This document shows positions 9,479-18,964 of a stretch of 64,000 nt of DNA, one piece after another. The first letter of the stretch is position 1. Every line of letters begins with the position of its first letter. The position numbers and the translations under genes are program-made. The notes below the pieces were generated by a model, which saw only the letters and a list, made by a program, of their open reading frames with translations, had not been told where the DNA came from and searched no databases. The stretch is from the NCBI GenBank assembly GCA_019056435.1, contig CP077641.1, forward strand, positions 4,154,001 to 4,218,000. Reading direction: 5' to 3'. The stretch is from Stutzerimonas stutzeri. GTDB lineage: Bacteria > Pseudomonadota > Gammaproteobacteria > Pseudomonadales > Pseudomonadaceae.

Positions 9479-10150
9479 TCATTCGCCGACGCTGATCTTC
9501 AGGCCGGCCGCTATCGCGAAAGGTGTCAACGTAACCGCCAGCGCCGTCAGGCTGGACATCCAAAGCAGATGACCGGTAGCAGGCAGCCCCTGCAACGCGG
9601 CCTGCAGTGCTCCGCTGCCGAGGATGAGGACCGGGATATAGAGCGGAAGGATCAGCAGAGCGAGCAACAGGCCACCGCGCTTCAATCCCACCGTCAGCGC
9701 TGCGCCCACCGCACCCAGCAAACTCAGCACCGGCGTGCCCAGCAGCAGCGACACCAGCAGAACCGGCAACGCCGCGAGGGGCATGCCCAGCATCAACGCG
9801 AGCAAGGGCGCCAGCAAAACCAGCGCCAGCCCGGAAAAGGCCCAGTGTGCCAGCACTTTGGCGAGAACCAACAGCGCCAAGGGGTGCGGCGAAACGACCC
9901 ACTGTTCCAGGGAACCGTCTTCGAAATCACTGCGAAACAGCCCGTCCAGCGAGAGCAGCACGGCCAACAGCGCAGCGACCCAGATCAGCCCTGGCGAAAT
10001 GCTTTGAAGCAATTGGGTTTCCGGACCAACCGCCAACGGAAAGAGAGCGATCACTATCGCGAAGAAGACCAGCGGGTTCGCCAGCTCAGCCGGCCGGCGA
10101 AAAAGCAGACGGGTCTCACGAGCCAGCAGCAGCGTGAATACATTGCTCAT
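9479..10150 (-). CDS. ccmB: Haem exporter permease CcmB
   Basis: CcmB is the membrane subunit of the CcmAB ABC transporter, which uses ATP to release haem-bound CcmE. It has 223 residues and six hydrophobic segments. The start [20 protein letters not shown] is typical, and [11 protein letters not shown] is a conserved family loop. The ATG at 10150 overlaps the ccmA stop. About 150 bp separate it from ccmC. Confidence 0.95.
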   Translation of the reverse strand: MSNVFTLLLARETRLLFRRPAELANPLVFFAIVIALFPLAVGPETQLLQSISPGLIWVAALLAVLLSLDGLFRSDFEDGSLEQWVVSPHPLALLVLAKVLAHWAFSGLALVLLAPLLALMLGMPLAALPVLLVSLLLGTPVLSLLGAVGAALTVGLKRGGLLLALLILPLYIPVLILGSGALQAALQGLPATGHLLWMSSLTALAVTLTPFAIAAGLKISVGE

Positions 10151-10781
10151 GCGGCACGCTGCCCCAGATCCAGCTCGCGATAGCCGGCCGGCCTGTCGCC
10201 CAGGGTGTGGTGAGTGGTCATCACCACCATGCCGCCCCGCTCGCAGTGCTCGGCCAGGTGCCGCTCGAGCTGCGCCACACCCTGTTTGTCGAGCGCCGTG
10301 AAGGGCTCGTCGAGAATCCACATCGGCGGTGGCGAAAGATGCAGACGGGCCAAACCGACCCGCCGCTGCTGGCCGGCCGAAAGCGTATGGCAGGGAACGT
10401 CCTCGAATCCGCGCAACCCGACCTCGGCCAAGGCTTGCCAGATGGCCTCGCGCGTCGCAGGCTGGTGCAAGGCGCAAAGCCAGGTGAGATTCTCTTCGGC
10501 CGTGAGCAAGCCCTTGATGCCCGCGGAATGGCCGATCCAGAGGAGGTTGCGAGCCAGCTCGCCTCGTTGGCTCTCCAGGCTGCGCCCGTTCAGCCGGACT
10601 TCTCCGGCGGTCGGCTGCATCAGCCCGCTGAGCAATCGCAGCAGGCTGGTCTTGCCGCTGCCGTTGGGGCCGGCGACCTGCAGCATTTCACCACCGGTGA
10701 TGCGCAGGTCAAGGTGCTCGAAAGCAGCCGCCAATCCCGCTCGCATGAAAGCGCTACAGCTTCGAGAAAGGGACTGGACAC
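10147..10781 (-). CDS. ccmA: Haem exporter ATP-binding protein CcmA, frameshifted near its 5' end
   Basis: CcmA is the ATPase of the CcmAB transporter. Walker [10 protein letters not shown], signature [15 protein letters not shown] and Walker [13 protein letters not shown] are present. The first codons lie in another frame. From a GTG at 10781, preceded by GAGG, the frame encodes [19 protein letters not shown] and then joins FEHLDLRI if a run of three A on the plus strand (10721-10723) is read as four. The restored protein has 211 residues. It is the first gene of ccmABCDEFGHI and diverges from the fliK-like gene. Confidence 0.88.
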
Positions 10782-10914
10782 GCTTGGCACCTCAAGATGG
10801 AAGGGGCATGGCCGCTACACTCATGGGCAGCCCCGGGGCGGCCGGAATTATACATGCCGAACCCCGGCACCAAAGGCCATGACGCTGAAAGGTTGTAAGA
10901 GCATTTGAGTAAAG

Positions 10915-12435
10915 ATGACCGAGATCAAGCCTAGCCAGCCTATTGCCAGCCCGGCCGCGGCTCGCGCGATACCGACGGCCTCGGATATGGCCCTGAAGCT
11001 GTTGCAACCGCTTCAGGGATTGCTTGCGGCCGGCGAAAGTGCCGAGGCCGAAGTCATCGCCGTCAAGGAGGCCTTGCAGAATTTCCAGGTGACCCTGCGG
11101 CTGACGCTCGGCAATGGTCGCCAGGCCACGCTCGAGACGACCAGCCCGCGAGCCACCATGCCAGGCGCGGTGATGGTCGTTACCGCCCTGTCCGAAACGC
11201 GTCTGATAGCCGCGCTACTGCCGGCGAGCCGGCAACCGCAAAACAGCATCGACCTCTCGCAGCTTCCGGTCGGTACCTTGGTCCAGGGCAAGGTCACGGC
11301 CAGCCAGCAGAGCCTGCAGGGCGGCCAACCGGTATTTCGCGTCGTGATCAGCCTGCTGAACTCGCCCATGGCCGGACAAACGCTGAGCCTTGAGTCGTCC
11401 CGGCCCATAGCGCTGGGCAGCCTGTTGACGGCTCGGGTACAGGGTGACCAATCGCTGGCCTTCGTTCCCTTGAGCGGGCGCCTCGACCAATGGGCAATTG
11501 GTCAGCAACTGACAGCTCAGAGTAGCCGCCAGGGTTCGCTGGACGCCTTGTTCAAGGCACTTGCCTCCCCTGCCGAGCTGCCTGCATCGGTACGCGGCGC
11601 CGCCGAGCGGCTGCTTGGCCTGGTTCCCCAGATGCAACAGCTCGGCGATCCCAAGGTGCTGGCCCAGGCACTGGCCAGAAGCGGCGTGTTCATGGAGTCT
11701 TCGGTGGCCGGCGGCGAAGCAGATCCGCTGCCAACGGACATGAAGGCTGCGTTGCTGCGCCTGATTTCACAATTGCCCGGCTTGCCCGGTGGCGCCCTGG
11801 GTGCCGCACAGGCCAGCGCTACGCTGGGACAGGCGTTGCCGGCTTTCGCCCGCAACGCGCTCGGCGCACTGGCACAGCCGAGCGCCCGGCAGTTGGCTCA
11901 GAGCTTCCCTCTCCCCAGTCGCTTGCCACCCGGCATCGACGACGAGAATGACCTGGAGGCATTGCTGAAACTTGCCGCCGCCGCGGTTTCACGCCTGCAG
12001 ACCCATCAGCTGTCGAGCCTGGCGCAGACGCAGACCACCCCCGACGGCACCCAGGTCACCACCTGGCAGGTGGAGATTCCGATGCGCGACCAGTCGAGCA
12101 TCGTGCCGCTGCAGGTCAAGATGCAGCGCGAGGACGAACCGGCACAGGCCCAAAAGGAAAAGCCCGACACCCTGTGGAAAGTCGAACTGGCCTTCGACGT
12201 GCCGCCGCTTGGCCCGCTTCAGGTCCAGGCGCAGCTGCTGCGCGGCAGCCTTTCGAGCCAGATATGGGCCGAGCGCAGCAACACTGCCGAACTGATTCGC
12301 GCTGAACTGGACCACCTGCGTCAACGGCTCGTGGCGGCCGGCCTGAATGTCGGTGAGCTCGCCTGCGCCAAGGGGACGCCGCCGCAAGGTCCGCGCACCT
12401 CGCTCGATCAACGCTTCGTGGACGAAACCGCATGA
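10915..12435 (+). CDS. FliK-like hook-length control domain protein (second copy)
   Basis: This 506-residue protein has a low-complexity N-terminal two thirds (Ala, Gln, Leu rich) and a C-terminal domain of the flagellar hook-length control (Flg_hook) type at about 370-480, including QVEIPMRDQ, PLQVKM, LQVQAQLLRG and AELDHLRQRLVAAGL. True FliK acts as an export-measuring ruler and triggers FlhB to switch substrates. The canonical fliK is at 34.1-35.4 kb, so this is a paralogue. It overlaps the next gene (ATGA), which encodes an isolated FlhB C-terminal-like domain, the normal partner of FliK. Whether the pair works in flagellar assembly is not known to me. Confidence 0.75.
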   Translation: MTEIKPSQPIASPAAARAIPTASDMALKLLQPLQGLLAAGESAEAEVIAVKEALQNFQVTLRLTLGNGRQATLETTSPRATMPGAVMVVTALSETRLIAALLPASRQPQNSIDLSQLPVGTLVQGKVTASQQSLQGGQPVFRVVISLLNSPMAGQTLSLESSRPIALGSLLTARVQGDQSLAFVPLSGRLDQWAIGQQLTAQSSRQGSLDALFKALASPAELPASVRGAAERLLGLVPQMQQLGDPKVLAQALARSGVFMESSVAGGEADPLPTDMKAALLRLISQLPGLPGGALGAAQASATLGQALPAFARNALGALAQPSARQLAQSFPLPSRLPPGIDDENDLEALLKLAAAAVSRLQTHQLSSLAQTQTTPDGTQVTTWQVEIPMRDQSSIVPLQVKMQREDEPAQAQKEKPDTLWKVELAFDVPPLGPLQVQAQLLRGSLSSQIWAERSNTAELIRAELDHLRQRLVAAGLNVGELACAKGTPPQGPRTSLDQRFVDETA

Positions 12436-12755
12436 CCGCAGACTCACCCCGCCAGGCCATTGCCTTGACCTACGACGGCGTTGACGCCCCGGTTCTCTCG
12501 GCCAAGGGCGACGACGAATTGGCCGAAGCGATACTCGCCATCGCACGCGAGCACGAAGTGCCGATCTACGAAAATGCCGAGCTGGTCAAACTGCTGGCGC
12601 GGCTGGAGCTGGGCGACGCGATCCCTGAGGCGTTGTACCGGACCATTGCCGAGATCATTGCCTTTGCCTGGTACCTGAAGGGCAAATGCCCGCCAGGCTT
12701 CACGACGACCCCGTCCGCCACGGACCTGCCCCGGCTCAATGCGCCTGGGCGTTGA
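12432..12755 (+). CDS. Stand-alone FlhB cytoplasmic-domain homologue (FlhX-like)
   Basis: This 107-residue protein resembles the FlhB export-gate C-terminal domain just after the autocleavage site: IALTYDG, then AIAREHEVPIYENAELVKLL and EALYRTIAEIIAFAWYLKGK. It lacks the transmembrane part and the NPTH self-cleavage motif, which full-length FlhB in this window keeps. Similar isolated domains (FlhX/FlhB2) have been reported elsewhere and can partly replace the cleaved FlhB fragment. It is translationally coupled to the fliK-like gene. Confidence 0.82.
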   Translation: MTADSPRQAIALTYDGVDAPVLSAKGDDELAEAILAIAREHEVPIYENAELVKLLARLELGDAIPEALYRTIAEIIAFAWYLKGKCPPGFTTTPSATDLPRLNAPGR

Positions 12756-13180
12756 GCGTGGTGATCTGCCCGAAATTGTCTTTCTCCTGCGGAAAATCAT
12801 GCAGCATCCAGGCGAAATACCCTTGCCTGAAATAGAAGACATGTTCGTAGCCCCACTCGACCGCCATACGCACTGCTTCGGCGCTGGCCGGGCAGACCTC
12901 ACTATCGCAATAGACCACCAGCGGCATGTTGCGCGGCCAGGAAGTGCTCGCCAAGCCCAGAAAGTCATGCGCAAGGTTCAGGTGAACCGCGCCCTCGACG
13001 TGGCCCCAGGCCCACTGCTGCCCGTCCCGAACGTCGATGAACACCGCGCCCAGCTCGTGCAGCCGCTTGGCCTGGTAAACGTTCACGGTCATGGCGCCGT
13101 CGATCTCGGCAGGCGCTTCGTTGGCCTGAAGCACGGTCGAACTTCCCACCAGCAGGCAAAGCAAAAAGAATGCGCAGCAT
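12736..13180 (-). CDS. Periplasmic rhodanese-domain protein, frameshifted in its signal peptide
   Basis: This is a single rhodanese-like domain: FIDVRDGQQWAWGHVEGAVHLNL, an active-site type loop VYCDSEVCPAS with Cys, then a region ending near residue 135. The mature domain is intact. An A run of five on the plus strand (13163-13167) should be four; the start then becomes ATG at 13180 and the protein begins MLRILLLCLLVGSSTVLQA, a good signal peptide, for 147 residues. Substrate and role are unknown. It is convergent with the FlhB-like gene and overlaps its end by 20 bases. Confidence 0.8.
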
Positions 13181-13302
13181 CACATCCTCCTCGGCAAAGC
13201 CGGGCAGCCGGCCGGCGCCAAGAAAGCGCGGCCCTGTTCAGGTTGGAGGAAGGATGAAGCTCATCGTTCCGCGCTCGCTGCGCGGCGCGATCATCGGAAT
13301 CA

Positions 13303-13707
13303 CTAGCTAGGGTTGCGGCGCATCTGGTGCAGCTTGCTGACCAGCTCAGCCTCGGATTGGGAAAGTCCGCAGGACTGGGTGAGATCTTCCACGCTCGCGC
13401 CCATGCCTACCAGTTTGGCAGCCTGGGAATAGGTGAAGGTATCGATGTCTCGCTGCTCGAGCTGCGTGATGCGCTCGGGCAGTGGCGCCAGGCTCCGTGA
13501 CAGCTCACGCAGTTCCTGGCCCATGCGCACGCCACTCTCGAGGTAGGTATCGAGACGTGCGCCCAACTCCTTGAGACGCCGGTCGCGTGCCTCGTCCCGG
13601 CGTGCCTGCTCCAGCTGGTACTGCCGCTGACGACGCAACAGCCAGAGACAGAAGCCCAGCAATCCCAGGCAACACAGGGCCAGCGCGACCAGCGAAGCGA
13701 TCAGCAT
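13303..13707 (-). CDS. DUF2802 family protein at the end of the chemotaxis gene cluster
   Basis: A 134-residue protein has one N-terminal transmembrane helix (about 3-24), a charged coiled coil (about 27-90), and a small C-terminal domain, DTFTYSQAAKLVGMGASVEDL...LSQSEAELV, that looks like a helix-turn-helix-like DUF2802 fold. It follows cheW by three bases and is found at this place in other Pseudomonas. Function is unknown. Confidence 0.8.
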   Translation of the reverse strand: MLIASLVALALCCLGLLGFCLWLLRRQRQYQLEQARRDEARDRRLKELGARLDTYLESGVRMGQELRELSRSLAPLPERITQLEQRDIDTFTYSQAAKLVGMGASVEDLTQSCGLSQSEAELVSKLHQMRRNPS

Positions 13708-13710
13708 GGA

Positions 13711-14190
13711 TCAGATGCTCTCAAGTTCCGCCCATTCTTCTTCGGTCATCATCTTGTCGAGTTCGACCAGAATCAGCAGCTCATTGTTCTTGTTGCACAC
13801 GCCCTGGATGAACTTCGCCGACTCGTCGTTCCCGACGTTGGGTGCGGTCTCGATCTCGGACTGACGCAGGTAGACCACCTCGGCCACGCTGTCGACCATG
13901 ATGCCGATCACCTGGCGATCCGCCTCGATGATCACGATCCGGGTGTTATCGGAGACCGGCGCCGTGTCGAGGCCGAAACGCTGGCGGGTATCGATCACCG
14001 TCACCACGTTGCCGCGCAGGTTGATGATGCCCAGCACGTAGCTGGGCGCACCCGGCACCGGCGCGATCTCGGTGTAACGCAGCACTTCCTGGACCTGCAT
14101 CACATTGATGCCGTAGGTCTCGTTATCCAGACGAAAGGTTACCCATTGCAGGACTGGATCATCGGAACCCTGCGCGGAAGTCATTTTCAT
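13711..14190 (-). CDS. cheW: Chemotaxis coupling protein CheW
   Basis: CheW links chemoreceptors to the CheA kinase in polar arrays. It has 159 residues and one CheW domain: VTFRLDNETYGINVMQVQEVLRY, GIINLRGNVVTVIDTRQRFG and VDSVAEVV are the typical strands and loops. It lies last but one in the motC-motD-parC-parP-cheW run, all on the same strand. Confidence 0.96.
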   Translation of the reverse strand: MKMTSAQGSDDPVLQWVTFRLDNETYGINVMQVQEVLRYTEIAPVPGAPSYVLGIINLRGNVVTVIDTRQRFGLDTAPVSDNTRIVIIEADRQVIGIMVDSVAEVVYLRQSEIETAPNVGNDESAKFIQGVCNKNNELLILVELDKMMTEEEWAELESI

Positions 14191-14272
14191 AGCCCACCCT
14201 CTTCAAATACCGCTGCGGCGGTTGATTCTATCGGTAACGGGGATCGCTCGCGCGAGCCCACTGGTTGTTCGT

Positions 14273-15169
14273 TCAGGACGGTATGCCCTTGAGGTGACGC
14301 GTCGCCCCGCTAGCGATGAGTTCGGCCAGCGCGGCCACGTCGACCAGCGCGCACATATGGTCGATTACCGTTCCGGCAAGCCATGGACGCTGCGTACGTT
14401 GCGAGCGCCATTTGACTTCCTTCGGATCGAGGCGGATCGACCGGCTCACGTGGTGCACCGCCAGCCCCCACTCATAGCCCTGCACAGAAATGACGTACTG
14501 CAGGCCTTCGCGGCAATCGTCACGGTATCGGTCGGCCATCACCCAGCGTGCGGTGTCCAGTACCTTGAGGTTCCCGGCCTGGCTGGGCAGGATGCCGAGA
14601 AACCAGCTTGGCTGGCCGAACAGAGGAGTCAGGTCCTGGCCGGCCAATGGATAGATCGAGCCGAGACTGACCAGGGGAACCGCCAGTGTCAGGCCGGCAA
14701 CGTCGAACAGAAGGCACTCGAACGGTTCCTCGCCCCACTCCGGCTGGCCCGAGTCGGCTTGCGTCGGACCGCCAGGCCCTTGGCGCATCGCATCCAATTG
14801 CGCGATCGGCTCGACCAATCCGACCGGCACCTGCGGCGGCACCTCCGGCTCAAGCTCGAGCAACGCGGCCGGCTCGAGCCTCTCCGGCTCGGGCATGGCA
14901 ACAGGCACGACTACCGGTGCCGGCCGAACCGCCTCCGCCGTCGTGACCACGGCTGCTGGCCGAACGGGCTCGAGCGGCGCCGCGGCAGGCGCGACCTCAC
15001 GCAGCGGGACGACGCGTTGAGTGTCGCGACGCTGTTCTTCGAGCACAGCAGCCTGGAACTCGTCCTGGCTGACCGACTCGGCCAGTTCCATGGCGTCCTG
15101 CAGCAAGGCGTCGAGGTACGACTGCAAGGTCTGCTGCGATCGGCTTTCTTTAAGAAGGGTACGGCTCAT
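14273..15169 (-). CDS. parP: CheW-domain array protein ParP
   Basis: A 298-residue protein has an N-terminal helix (SRTLLKESRSQQTLQSYLDALL), a long Pro/Ala/Val-rich linker (about 70-140), and a C-terminal CheW-like domain (about 150-290; FECLLFDVAGLTLAVPLVSLGSIYPL). In Vibrio, ParP sits next to ParC and CheW, binds CheA and ties chemotaxis arrays to the ParC polar anchor. Order and domain design here match. The start at 15169 was chosen because the upstream extension is not family-like. Confidence 0.82.
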   Translation of the reverse strand: MSRTLLKESRSQQTLQSYLDALLQDAMELAESVSQDEFQAAVLEEQRRDTQRVVPLREVAPAAAPLEPVRPAAVVTTAEAVRPAPVVVPVAMPEPERLEPAALLELEPEVPPQVPVGLVEPIAQLDAMRQGPGGPTQADSGQPEWGEEPFECLLFDVAGLTLAVPLVSLGSIYPLAGQDLTPLFGQPSWFLGILPSQAGNLKVLDTARWVMADRYRDDCREGLQYVISVQGYEWGLAVHHVSRSIRLDPKEVKWRSQRTQRPWLAGTVIDHMCALVDVAALAELIASGATRHLKGIPS

Positions 15170-15253
15170 GAAACCAACTCGTGAGTACCAACTGGATAGG
15201 CTATCGGCTGCACCGGCCATGAACTTGAGGCGCGATCAGCCCCGTACGTCGAC

Positions 15254-16042
15254 TCAGGCGACCTGGGTCGTTTCCTGCGCGGCGAGCAATGCCTTGAGCA
15301 GAGCCCGATACGCGATTACCGCACGGCTGTTCGGATCGTACTGCGACGGCACCACCCCCGCCAGGCTCGCATCGCGCAGCCGGGTATCGATCGGGATGAA
15401 GGCCTGCCACAGATGGTCCTGATAACCGTTGCGCAACAGCTTGAGCGTATTCATCGAGGCCTGGGTACGGCGGTCGAACATGGTCGGCACGATGGTGTAC
15501 GGCAACGCCTGACGGCGAGAACGATTGATCATCTTCAGGGTACTGACCATTCGCTCCAGTCCCTTCAGCGCCAGGAACTCGGTCTGCACCGGAATAACCA
15601 GCCGCTGGCTGGCCGCCAGCGCATTGACCATCAGCACGCCCAGCAGCGGCGGGCTGTCGATGATGGCGTAATCGAAATCCTGCCACAGCTGCGAAAGGCT
15701 CTTGGCAATAACCAGCCCGAGCCCGTTCTGGCCCGGCGACTGGCGCTCCAGCGTCGCCAGCACGGTACTCGACGGCAGTAGCGATATCCGCTCATGGCTC
15801 GTCGGCACCAGCAGCTCCCGGGGCAGACCCTCGGGTACGGTGCCCTGATGCTGGAACAGGTCGAACACGCTGCGCTCGATGTTGTCCGGGTCCTGGCCGA
15901 AATAGCTGGTCATCGACCCGTGTGGGTCAAGATCGAGCACCACGACGCGCTTGCCGGAATCGGCCAGCAAGCCGGCGAGCGACACCGACGTCGTGGTCTT
16001 GCCCACCCCACCTTTCTGATTGGCTACAGCCCAGACTCTCAT
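15254..16042 (-). CDS. parC: ParA-family ATPase ParC, polar positioning of chemotaxis arrays
   Basis: This 262-residue MinD/ParA-type ATPase has a deviant Walker A KGGVGKTTT at about 10-18, DLDPHGSMTSYFG, and DYAIIDSPPLLGVL. It is encoded directly before parP and cheW, so it is taken as ParC, which recruits chemoreceptor arrays to the cell pole, rather than a plasmid partition protein. The start at 16042 gives the standard MRVWAVANQKGG opening. Confidence 0.88.
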   Translation of the reverse strand: MRVWAVANQKGGVGKTTTSVSLAGLLADSGKRVVVLDLDPHGSMTSYFGQDPDNIERSVFDLFQHQGTVPEGLPRELLVPTSHERISLLPSSTVLATLERQSPGQNGLGLVIAKSLSQLWQDFDYAIIDSPPLLGVLMVNALAASQRLVIPVQTEFLALKGLERMVSTLKMINRSRRQALPYTIVPTMFDRRTQASMNTLKLLRNGYQDHLWQAFIPIDTRLRDASLAGVVPSQYDPNSRAVIAYRALLKALLAAQETTQVA

Positions 16043-16132
16043 ACGCGTTTTTCCATCCGGATAGCACCAGACCGGCCTCTGCCCCGCCGGCCGTGTCGGC
16101 GACGGGGAATTGACGAAACTGCCTCGCGGCAC

Positions 16133-16945
16133 CTACTGATCGGTAGCGGCTGCACGTTGTATGCCAGGCCGAGCCTCGCTGGTGCGCCCCACATCCGACA
16201 CGCTCCGGCGGACGTCCAGGTTGCGCGAGATCACCAGGATCACCCGCCGGTTGCGTGCCCGCCCCTCGGCCGTGGCGTTGTCCGCCACGGGTTGAAATTC
16301 ACCATAGCCCACGGCGGCCATTCGGGACGGATTCACACCGCCGGCAGCCAACATCCTCACCACGCTGCCCGCCCGTGCCGCCGAGAGCTCCCAATTGGTC
16401 GGGTAGGCCGCCGTGCTGATCGGCAGGTTGTCGGTGAAGCCTTCCACGCGAACCGGGTTGTCGAAGGGTGCCAGAATGTTGGCGACCTTCTCGAGCATGC
16501 CGAACGCCTGGTCATTGGGCAGCGCGTCGCCACTGGGGAACAACAGGCTGGAATTCAGTTCGATCTCGACCCAGAGTTCATTGCCGCGGACGGTCAGCTG
16601 ATTGGTTTCGATCAGGTCGGCGAAGGCGCTGCGCATGCTGCGCACGATGCTGTCGAGCGGATCCACAGGATTGGCAGTGGCCGCGTCCGATTCAACGACC
16701 GAGGGCGTGTCGTGCTGACTGGAACGAGGCCGCTCCTCGCCGACCGGGATCGGCATGATGGAACGGTCAGGCTGGTTGAACACGCCGACCAGCGAATCCG
16801 AAAGGATCTTGTATTTGCCTTCGTTGAGCGAGGAAATCGAGTACATCACCACGAAAAACGCGAACAGCAAGGTGATGAAGTCAGCATAGGAGACCAGCCA
16901 GCGCTCGTGGTTTTCGGGTTCCTCATGCGTTCTGCGGCGTGCCAT
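16133..16945 (-). CDS. motD: Flagellar stator protein MotD
   Basis: MotD is the peptidoglycan-binding half of the proton-driven MotCD stator. It has 270 residues: one transmembrane helix near 23-45 with the proton-carrying Asp in SYADFITLLFAFFVVMYS, a plug segment, and an OmpA-like domain (about 130-245; EGFTDNLPIS, LSAARAGSVVRML, NRRVILVI). It follows motC. The start at 16945 matches the family opening MARRR. Confidence 0.94.
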   Translation of the reverse strand: MARRRTHEEPENHERWLVSYADFITLLFAFFVVMYSISSLNEGKYKILSDSLVGVFNQPDRSIMPIPVGEERPRSSQHDTPSVVESDAATANPVDPLDSIVRSMRSAFADLIETNQLTVRGNELWVEIELNSSLLFPSGDALPNDQAFGMLEKVANILAPFDNPVRVEGFTDNLPISTAAYPTNWELSAARAGSVVRMLAAGGVNPSRMAAVGYGEFQPVADNATAEGRARNRRVILVISRNLDVRRSVSDVGRTSEARPGIQRAAATDQ

Positions 16946-17059
16946 GTTCAGTGGCTCCCGCAGCGGCATGCGCCGAGCTTTCGCGAGCGTGGCGTGGCGA
17001 TCTGATCAAGGGTCTGGATGCGCTGCATACTGGGGTCCCCGCGGATGGCGTCGACTCGG

Positions 17060-17800
17060 TCAATCCATGAAGCCTTGCAGCTTCATCTCGATCGAGCGTG
17101 GGTTTTCGCCTTCGGCGATCGACAGCACGCCTTCTAGCAGCATTTCGCGGTACGCCGTCTGCTTCTGCACGACGCTCTTGAGCTTGTTACCGATCGGCAG
17201 CACCAGCAGGTTGGCGAAGGCCACACCGTAGATGGTCGCGACGAAGGCCACGGCGATCCCGCTGCCAAGCTGGCTGGGGTCGGCGAGATTACCCATCACA
17301 TGGATCAGGCCCATCACCGCACCGATGATGCCGACGGTCGGTGAGTAGCCGCCCATGCTCTCGAACACCTTCGCCGCGCGCAGATCACGGGTTTCCTGGG
17401 TGTAGAGATCAACTTCGAGAATGCTGCGAATCACCTCCGGCTCGGCCCCATCGACCAGCAGTTGCAGCCCTTTGCGTGCGTAGGGATCGGGTTCGATTTC
17501 CGCTACGGGCTCCAGACCCAGCAGGCCTTCCTTGCGTGCGATACCGCTCCAGCCAGTGACGAGCGCAATGCCACCGAGCATGTCGATGCGGGGCGGAAAG
17601 AAAATCCAGCGAACGATCGACATCGCCCGCATGAAAACGGACATCGGTGTCTGCAGCAGCACTGCGCCGAGCGTCCCGCCCAGCACGATCAATGCAGCGG
17701 GCCCGTTGAGCAGGGCGGAAGCATGGCCGCCCTCGAGAAAGTTACCCCCGACGATGGCGACGAATGCCAGAACCAGCCCGATGAGGCTGAGTACATCCAT
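17060..17800 (-). CDS. motC: Flagellar stator protein MotC
   Basis: MotC is the MotA-type subunit of the MotCD stator, which couples proton flow to rotor torque and matters most for swarming in Pseudomonas. It has 246 residues and four transmembrane helices. A cytoplasmic loop carries the conserved acidic/basic region (RKGLQLLVDGAEPEVIRSILEVDL). PTVGIIGAVMGLIHVM and AVAFVATIYGVAFANL are hallmark segments. Its start overlaps the cheB stop by one base. Confidence 0.95.
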   Translation of the reverse strand: MDVLSLIGLVLAFVAIVGGNFLEGGHASALLNGPAALIVLGGTLGAVLLQTPMSVFMRAMSIVRWIFFPPRIDMLGGIALVTGWSGIARKEGLLGLEPVAEIEPDPYARKGLQLLVDGAEPEVIRSILEVDLYTQETRDLRAAKVFESMGGYSPTVGIIGAVMGLIHVMGNLADPSQLGSGIAVAFVATIYGVAFANLLVLPIGNKLKSVVQKQTAYREMLLEGVLSIAEGENPRSIEMKLQGFMD

Positions 17801-18916
17801 CAGATGCAGGCCTCGCTCAGGTGCCGGCCGATCTCGTCGAGGCCATAGACCGCATCGCTGAGGTTAGCCTTGGCGACGGCCATGGGCATGCCATAGATCA
17901 CGCAGCTCGCTTCATCCTGGGACCACACCTGACTGCCACTCTGCTTGAGCATGCGCGCGCCCTCGCGCCCGTCGGCGCCCATGCCGGTCAGGACCACGGC
18001 CAGAACCTTGTCCTGATACGCCTTGGCCGCAGAGCCGAAGGTCACGTCGACACAGGGGCGATAGTTCAGCCGCTCATCCCCCCGGCAGGATACGAACCGT
18101 GCCGCGGCCGTCGACCATCATCTGCTTGCCACCCGGCGCCAGCAACGCGAGCCCCGGCCGCAATAGGTCGCCGTCCTCGGCTTCCTTCACCTGGATCTTG
18201 CAGAGTTTGTCCAGGCGCTCGGCGAAGGCCTTGGTGAAAGCCGCCGGCATGTGCTGAATGAGCACGATGGGCGCCGGAAAGCTGGCTGGGAGTTGGGTCA
18301 GAACGCGTTGCAGCGCCACAGGTCCGCCTGTGGAAGTGCCAATGGCCACAAGCCGATAGGCCTTGCGGCGCGGTGCCGGCGAACTGGACGCCGGTGCCGG
18401 CTGCGCATGTCCCGTTGCCGCTGGGGACGCCGTGGCGTGGCGCGTCGAAACCGGCGCGGTGCGGCTCGACAGCGAGGGCGACGTGGTAGACGTGCCGAGA
18501 TGGCTGCTGTAGCGGCGGTTGCTGCGCGCGATGGTGTGGATCTTCTCGCAGAGCAGCTGCTTGACCTTGGCCGGGTGGCGCGAGATGTCCTCGAAGTTCT
18601 TCGGCAGGAAATCCACCGCGCCGGCATCAAGCGCATCGAGGGTCACCCGTGCGCCTTCGTGCGTAAGCGAGGAGAACATGAGGACCGGCGTTGGGCAGCG
18701 CTGCATGATCTGCCGTACCGCTGTGATGCCGTCCATCATCGGCATCTCATAGTCCATGGTGATGACGTCAGGCTTGAGCGCCTGCGCCTGGTCGATCGCC
18801 TCGCGGCCGTTGGTCGCGGTACCAACCACCTGGATGTTCGGGTCTGCCGAGAGAATTTCCGAGACCCGGCGCCGGAAGAAGCCGGAGTCGTCGACGACCA
18901 GAACCTTGACTGCCAT
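17800..18916 (-). CDS. cheB: Chemotaxis protein-glutamate methylesterase CheB, frameshifted
   Basis: CheB removes methyl groups from chemoreceptors when phosphorylated by CheA. A receiver domain (about 1-120, phospho-Asp near 55 in TMDYEMPM) and a long Ala/Ser/Pro linker precede the esterase domain with catalytic Ser in IGTSTGGP, His in VLIQHMP and Asp in LTGMGADG. Six C on the plus strand (18078-18083) cause a premature stop; five restore [17 protein letters not shown] and give 371 residues ending at 17800. The break is probably a homopolymer error. Confidence 0.92.
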
Positions 18917-18964
18917 AAAACACTCCTAGCGACAGCGGCCCCGCAGGAGCCGCCGCCCAGATGA

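Noticed and set aside
14191-14272. Sigma-28 (FliA) promoter before cheW, suggested by CCGATA
   Set aside because: No matching -35 box at the right distance.
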